Shown here one piece after another: positions 57,444 to 64,000 of a stretch of 64,000 nt of DNA (positions within the stretch are counted from its first letter, which is position 1; the number at the start of each line of letters is the position of its first letter). The translations under genes were made by a program, and so were the position numbers. The notes below the pieces were generated by a model. The model was not told the origin of the DNA and made no database searches. It saw nothing but the letters and a program-made list of their open reading frames with translations. This DNA is from Lamellibrachia columna (lineage: Eukaryota; Annelida; Polychaeta; Sabellida; Siboglinidae): the NCBI GenBank assembly GCA_963662155.1, contig OY759270.1, positions 14,105,008 to 14,169,007 of the forward strand. Reading direction: 5' to 3'.

Positions 57444-58463
57444 ACTCTCCAAAAAATGCACTATTTCACAGCCAATAGCTTCTATAAACAAACCTGTGAA
57501 TATTCATGCTCAAAGGAACACATGTCACATAATATGAATTTATTAAGTTCATATTTCACAATTTCGCATGCCCTACATTCGTGTGAAACAGTAAACAGGA
57601 AGGTCAACTGTGGTCTTACCCCAAATAAAAATGGTAACTGTGCAGATTTTTTTTTTATTTAGACTGTTGATAAAGGTAAATCATGCATTCATGCAAAAAA
57701 TCTATGTCCTACCTAGTTGTTGGAGTTGCTTACATACACAAGGAACCACCACCTGTGGTGGGCAGAACACACATATATGAGCTACTTCAGCTTGAGACAG
57801 TCTGTATTCTAGTACGATACTCGAGTACACTCACTTTTTCAGCTCACTCGAATGAACTTGTAACATAATTTTTGGAATAGTCCAGCATGTGTTCTGTAAT
57901 CAAATTCTATATAGCCAGTTGTTATTCCATACAGAAAGTTATAATAATTTTTTACCTGGTGCCACAATACACCTATGTAAACAGACCCAAATATCACCTT
58001 TGAGTGTGGATTACTGAAAAGCCAGACACCTCAACTTGTCGAATTGCATAACATTACATAACCTACTTAGTGGAGTCCTCAAAAACAACTCACCTTCCAT
58101 GTGAAACAGTTACGTCAGCTCACTAGGCCATATCAGATAACAGCTGGGCCTGTCCAGGATTTTATCAACTCCCAATAGATGTGTGCTCTTCACATGGACT
58201 TGAGTAACAGTGACTGTGTCTAATTAACTGAAATAAACAAAAGTTGACTGCTAAGTAATTATATTATAATGTGACTTGTTCTGCTTTGATGTAACTTATA
58301 AGAGGGAGGCTGCTCTAGTTTGAAGATGTCCCCACCCCCCCTAATATACTGGTCTACTGTCACTGTCATCTGGTTTCTCAGGTGGATTAGACGTCTTTGC
58401 ATTCAGATAACGGTTTTGTCACTTTCATTAGTAATTTTACTTGGATTTACCTGGGATTTTAAA

Positions 58464-58775
58464 ATGGAGGAGACAACACATGATAGTAGTAGTAGTAGTA
58501 GAAAGAGTGAGGAGAAATGTCCACCTGCTGGTGGAATTAAGATGAAAATTGGTGGCTTCAAGACCGGCCACTGTTACCACAAACCATCAGATGCAGCAAT
58601 CCAACAGGAACCCAGTGGGGTTAGCAGTGGGGTTTGGTTGCCACCGCTAAGCCTGGATGACTTTGACAGAGTGGTGCAAACCACTCCTTCAGGATTGCTG
58701 ACAGTTTCCGACGTGTATTCATGCGCCCACGTGGCCCATAGCAGAAAAATTCCCAAAAATCCCTCCGCCAGTTAA
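58464..58775 (+). pseudogene. Transposase-like fragment, satellite unit 3
   Basis: Open for 103 codons, with R to P in WLPRLS, A to T in LLAVSD and I to K near the end. These changes touch otherwise conserved positions, as expected without selection. Confidence 0.45.
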
Positions 58776-59811
58776 ACTCTCCAAAAAATGCACTATTTCA
58801 CAGCCAATAGCTTCTATAAACAAACCTGTGAATATTCATGCTCAAAGGCACTCATGTCACATAATATGAATTTATTAAGTTCATATTTCACAATTTCGCA
58901 TGCCCTACATTCGTGTGAAAAAGAAAACAGGAAAGTCAACTGTGGTCTTACCCCAAATAAAAATGGTAACTGTGCAGATTTTTTTTAAATTTAGACTGTT
59001 GATAAAGGTAAATGGAAATCATGCATTCATGCAAAAAATCTATGTCCTACCTAGTTGTTGGAGTTGCTTACATACACAAGGAACCACCACCTGTGGTGGG
59101 CAGAACACACATATATGAGCTACTTCAGCTTGAGACAGTCTGTATTCTAGTACGATACTCGAGTACACTCACTTTCTCAGCTCACTCGAATGAACTTGTA
59201 ACATAATTTTTGGAATAGTCCAGCATGTGTTCTGTAATCAAATTCTATATAGCCAGTTGTTATTCCATACAGAAAGTTATAATAATTTTTTACCTGGTGC
59301 CACAATACACCTATGAAAACAGACCCAAATATCACTTTTGACTGTGGATTACTGAAAAGACAGACACCTCAACTTGTCGAATTGCATAACATTACATAAC
59401 CTACTTAGTGGAGTCCTCAAAAACAACTCACCTTCCATGTGAAACAGTTACGTCAGCTCACTAGGCCATATAAGATAACAGCTGGGCCTGTCCAAGATTT
59501 TCTCAACTCCCAATAGATGTGTGCCCTTCATATGGACTTGAGTAAAGGTGACTGTGTCTAATTAACTGAAATAAACAAAAGTTGACTGCTAAGTAATTAT
59601 ATTATTATGTGACTTGTTCTGCTTTGATGTAACTTATCAGAGGGAGGCTGCTCTAGTTTGAAGATGTCCCCACCCCCCCTAATATACTGGTCTCCTGTCA
59701 CTGTCATCTGGTTTCTCAGGTGGATTAGACGTCTTTGCATTCAGATAACGGTTTTGTCACTTTCATTAGTAATTTTACTTGGATTTACCTGGGATTTTAA
59801 AATGGAGGAGA

Positions 59812-59912
59812 CAACACATGATAGTAGTAGTAGTAGTAGAAAGAGTGAGGAGAAATGTCCACCTGCTGGTGGAATTAAGATGAAAATTGGTGGCTTCAAG
59901 ACCGGCCACTGA
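59812..59912 (+). pseudogene. Transposase-like fragment, satellite unit 4 (stop)
   Basis: TGT became TGA at 59910–59912 right after GGFKTGH, and a C is missing near 60020 (GTGCAAACACTCC). This unit cannot encode the fragment. Confidence 0.5.
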
Positions 59913-61131
59913 TACCACAAACCATCAGATGCAGCAATCCAACAGGAACCCAGTGGGGTTAGCAGTGGGGTTTGGTTGCCACGGCTAAGCCTGGATGACT
60001 TTGACAGAGTGGTGCAAACACTCCTTCAGGATTGCTGGCAGTTTCCGACGTGTATTCATGCGCCCACGTGGCCCATAGCAGAAACATTCCCATAAATCCC
60101 TCCGCCAGTTAAACTCTCCAAAAAATGCACTATTTCACAGCCAATAGCTTCTATAAACAAACCTGTGAATATTCATGCTCAAAGGCACTCATGTCACATA
60201 ATATGAATTTATTAAGTTCACATTTCACAATTTCGCATGCCCTACATTCGTGTGAAACAGTAAACAGGAAGGTCAACTGTGGTCTTACCCCAAATAAAAA
60301 TGGTAACTGTGCAGAATTTTTTTTTATTTAGACTGTTGATAAAGGTAAATGGAAATCATGCATTCATGCAAAAAATCTATGTCCTACCTAGTTGTTGGAG
60401 TTGCTTACATACACAAGGAACCACCACCTGTGGTGGGCAGAACACACATATATGAGCTACTTCAGCTTGAGACAGTCTGTATTCTAGTACGATACTCGAG
60501 TACACTCACTTTTTCAGCTCACTCGAATGAACTTGTAACATAATTTTTGGAATAGTCCAGCATGTGTTCTGTAATCAAATTCTATATAGCCAGTTGTTAT
60601 TCCATACAGAAAGTTATAATAATTTTTTACCTGGTGCCACAATACACCTATGAAAACAGACCCAAATATCACTTTTGACTGTGGAAAAGACAGACACCTC
60701 AACTTGTCGAATTGCATAACATTACATAACCTACTTAGTGGTGTCCTCAAAAACAACTCACCTTCCATGTGAAACAGTTACGTCAGCTCACTAGGCCATA
60801 TCAGATAACAGCTTGGCCTGTCCAGGATTTTCTCAACTCCCAATAGATGTGTGCTCTTCACGTGGACTTGAGTAACGGTGACTGTGTCTAATTAACTGAA
60901 ATAAACAAAAGTTGACTGCTAAGTAATTATATTATAATGTGACTTGTTCTGCTTTGATGTAAATTATCAAAGGGAGGCTGCTCTAGTTTGAAGATGTCCC
61001 CACCCCCCCTAATATACTGGTCTCCTGTCACTGTCATCTGGTTTCTCAGGTGGATTAGACGTCTTTGCATTCAGATAACGGTTTTGTCACTTTCATTAGT
61101 AATTTTACTTGGATTTACCTGGAATTTTAAA

Positions 61132-61479
61132 ATGGAGGAGACAACACATGATAGTAGTAGTAGTAGTAGAAAGAGTGAGGAGAAATGTCCACCTGCTGGT
61201 GGAATTAAGATGAAAATTGGTGGCTTCAAGACCGGCCACTGTTACCACAAACCATCAGATGCAGCAATCCAACAGGAACCCAGTGGGGTTAGCAATGGGG
61301 TTTGGTTGCCACGGCTAAGCCAGGATGACTTTGACAGAGTGGTGCAAACCACTCCTTCAGGATTGCTGGCAGTTTCCGACGTGTATTCATTCGCCCACGT
61401 GGCCCATAGCACAAAAAATTCCCATAAATCCCTCCGCCAGTTAAACTCTCCAAAAAATGCACTATTTCACAGCCAATAG
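61132..61479 (+). pseudogene. Transposase-like fragment, satellite unit 5 (frameshifted end)
   Basis: Like unit 1 but with D to N before the start ATG, S to N, L to Q, C to F and R to T changes. A one-base A insertion near 61412 shifts the last ~22 codons. Units 5 and 6 share all these changes and form a subfamily. Confidence 0.45.
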
Positions 61480-62473
61480 TTTCTATAAACAAACCTGTGA
61501 ATATTCATGCTCAAAGGCACTCATGTCACATAATATGAATTTATTAAGTTCACATTTCACAATATCGCGTGCCCTACATTCGTGTGAAACAGTAAACAGG
61601 AAGGTCAACTGTGGTCTTACCCCAAATAAAAATGGTAATTGTGCAGAATTTTTTTTAATTTAGCCTGTTGATAAAGGTAAATGAAAATCATGCATTCATG
61701 CAAAAAATCTATGTCCTACCTAGTTGTTGGAGTTGCTTACATACACAAGGAACCACCACCTGTGGTGGGCAGAACACACATATATGAGCTACTTCAGCTT
61801 GAGACAGTCTGTATTCTAGTACGATCCTCAAATACACTCACTTTTTCAGCTTACTCGAATGAACTTGTAACATATTTTTTGGAATAGTCCCGCATGTGTT
61901 CTGTAATCAAATTCTATATAGCCAGTTGTTATTCCATACTGAAAGTTATAATAATTTTTTACCGGGTGCCACAATACACCTATGTAAACAGACCCAAATA
62001 TCACCTTTGAGTGTGGATTTCTGAAAAGCCAGACACCTCAACTTGTTGAATTGCATAACATTACATAACCTACTTAGTGGAGTCCTCAAAAACAACTCAC
62101 CTTCCATGTGAAACAGTTACGTCAGCTCACTAGGCCATATCAGATAACAGCTGGGCCTGTCCAGGATTTTCTCAACTCCCAATAGATGTGTGCCCTTCAC
62201 ATGGACTTGAGTAAAGGTGACTGTGTCTAATTAACCGAAATAAACAAAAGTTGACTGCTAAGTAATTATATTATAATGTGACTTGTTCTGCTTTGATGTA
62301 ACTTATCAGAGGGAGGCTGCATTAGATTGAAGATGTCCCCACCCCCCCCCCTAATATACTGGTCTCCTGTCACTGTCATCTGGTTTCTCAGGTGGATTAG
62401 ACGTCTTTGCATTCAGATAACGGTTTTGTCACTTTCATTAGTAATTTTACTTGGATTTACCTGGAATTTTAAA

Positions 62474-62821
62474 ATGGAGGAGACAACACATGATAGTAGT
62501 AGTAGTAGTAGAAAGAGTGAGGAGAAATGTCCACCTGCTGGTGGAATTAAGATGAAAATTGGTGGCTTCAAGACCGGCCACTGTTACCACAAACCATCAG
62601 ATGCAGCAATCCAACATGAACCCAGTGGGGTTAGCAATGGGGTTTGGTTGCCACGGCTAAGCCAGGATGACTTTGACAGAGTGGTGCAAACCACTCCTTC
62701 AGGATTGCTGGCAGTTTCCGACGTGTATTCATTCGCCCACGTGGCCCATAGCACAAAAAATTCCCATAAATCCCTCCGCCAGTTAAACTCTCCAAAAAAT
62801 GCACTATTTCACAGCCAATAG
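62474..62821 (+). pseudogene. Transposase-like fragment, satellite unit 6 (frameshifted end)
   Basis: Shares the unit 5 changes and the C-terminal frameshift, plus Q to H at QQEPSG. The next, seventh unit is cut off before this ORF. Confidence 0.45.
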
Positions 62822-63703
62822 TTTCTATAAACAAACCTGTGAATATTCATGCTCAAAGGCACTCATGTCACATAATATGAATTTATTAAGTTCACATTTC
62901 ACAATTTCGCGTGCCCTACATTCGTGTGAAACAGTAAACAGGAAGGTCAACTGTGGTCTTACCCCAAATAAAAATGGTAATTGTGCAGAAAAAAATTTAA
63001 TTTAGCCTGTTGATAAAGGTAAATGAAAATCATGCATTCATGCAAAAAATTTATGTCCTACCTAGTTGTTGGAGTTGCTTACATACACAAGGAACCACCA
63101 CCTGTGGTGGGCAGAACACACATATATAAGCTACTTCAGCTTGAGACAGTCTGTATTCTAGTACGATACTCGAATACACTCACTTTTTCAGCTCACTCGA
63201 ATGAACTTGTAACATAATTTTTGGAATAGTCCAGCATGTGTTCTGTAATCAAATTCTATATAGCCAGTTGTTATTCCATACTGAAAGTTATAATAATTTT
63301 TTACCTGGTGCCACAATACACCTATGTAAACAGACCCACATATCACTTTTGAGTGTGGATTACTGAAAAGACACACACCTCAACTTGTCGAATTGCATAA
63401 CATTACATAACCTACTTAGTGGAGTCCTCAAAAACAACTCACCTTCCATGTGAAACAGTTACGTCAGCTCACTAGGCCATATCTGATAACAGCTGGGCGT
63501 GTCCAGGATTTTCTCAACTCCCAATAGATGTGTGCTCTTCACATGGACTTGAGTAAAGGTGACTGTGTCTAATTAACTGAAATAAACTAAAGTTGACTGC
63601 TAAGTAATTATATTATAATGTGACTTGTTCTGCTTTGATATAACTTATCAGAGGGAGGCTCCACTAGATTGAAGATGTCCCCACCCCCCCCTAATATATT
63701 GGA

Positions 63704-64000
63704 TGCAGACATACTAGTAAAGAGAGTGGAAGAGAAAGGTGAAAAAACATAAAGGATGCAAGAAAAGGGGAACGAACAGCTAAGATCGATGGACTGCGTG
63801 AGGTGGGATATGAGAAGATCGGGGGAAGATGAATGATGGAGAGGGGCAAGATGAAAGATGGAGAGGGGCAAGATGAAAGATGGAGAGGGGGCAGCAGATA
63901 GAAAAATATGGAAAGATAAAACAGAAAGAGTGACTCGACAATATTTTACCTGAACCTAACCCATGAACATAAGTGAAAAAAGAGGAAAAGCACCGATAGT
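63704..64000. repeat. Purine-rich low-complexity tract
   Basis: A strongly A/G-biased + strand with about three copies of a 22-bp GATGAAAGATGGAGAGGGGCA-type unit at 63825–63892. No coding signal. Confidence 0.7.

Larger units (their letters stand above)
55195..63703. repeat. Satellite with a ~1,337-bp period, six periods plus a partial unit
   Basis: The string AGCATGTGTTCTGTAATCAA recurs at about 55211, 56548, 57885, 59222, 60559, 61891 and 63233 (spacings 1337, 1337, 1337, 1337, 1332, 1342). Identity between units is very high, with differences mostly single substitutions and changes in poly-C and poly-T length. The array begins abruptly after an AATAAT run and ends abruptly at TAATATATTGG (63703). 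Each full unit carries a transposase-like ORF on the + strand. Confidence 0.97.

Overview
The window looks like intergenic and intronic DNA from an invertebrate animal genome, probably marine and possibly lophotrochozoan. It has GT–AG introns, spliced monocarboxylate-transporter exons, CR1-, L2- and RTE-type LINEs, a tRNA-derived SINE, abundant satellites and AT-rich spacers. There are no operons or prokaryotic signals. The species cannot be named from sequence alone.

1–8.9 kb: six consecutive, phase-matched exons (exons 2–7, stop at 8389–8391) of an SLC16/MCT-type transporter on the + strand. Exon 1 must lie upstream of the window. The introns carry a 31-bp minisatellite, two copies of a ~395-bp interspersed repeat, a broken CR1 copy split by a CA/TA microsatellite, and a ~1-kb 30-bp minisatellite abutting the exon 6 acceptor.

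8.9–24.8 kb: a CR1 fragment, then a second, tandemly duplicated SLC16 locus. Only its exon 1 (with the DGGWGW signature) is intact. Exons 2 and 4 are gone, exon 3 is frameshifted, carries a stop and is split by a 10.3-kb TIR element, and exon 5 has lost its acceptor and gained a stop. I call it a pseudogene.

11.6–22.0 and 26.3–32.5 kb: two insertions of one TIR-bounded element, each with a 4-bp target-site duplication (ACTA, TGTA). Inside, a 456-bp TIR-ended block (A) alternates with a ~2.04-kb block (B) in the tandem order A-B-A-B-A. B carries internally deleted remnants of what looks like a Mutator-like transposase. The first element is interrupted by a nearly full-length CR1 LINE (ORF1 with PHD-like and SGNH-esterase motifs; ORF2 endonuclease–RT). 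The second interrupts an RTE-like reverse transcriptase on the − strand.

33.9–41 kb: an L2-type LINE (− strand) ending in an inverted repeat around TA microsatellites, then two large arrays sharing the core GGTGTAAATGG that flank an unrecognised ORF block.

41–55 kb: mostly featureless spacer with a SINE, a decayed − strand gene of unknown family interrupted by a 27-bp minisatellite, a decayed − strand LINE, and a tandem array of short hairpins followed by a 1.1-kb tandem duplication.

55.2–63.7 kb: a regular satellite of period ~1,337 bp (six full periods plus a partial one). Each unit carries a short ORF resembling the N-terminus of a Mutator-like transposase. The window ends in purine-rich low-complexity DNA.
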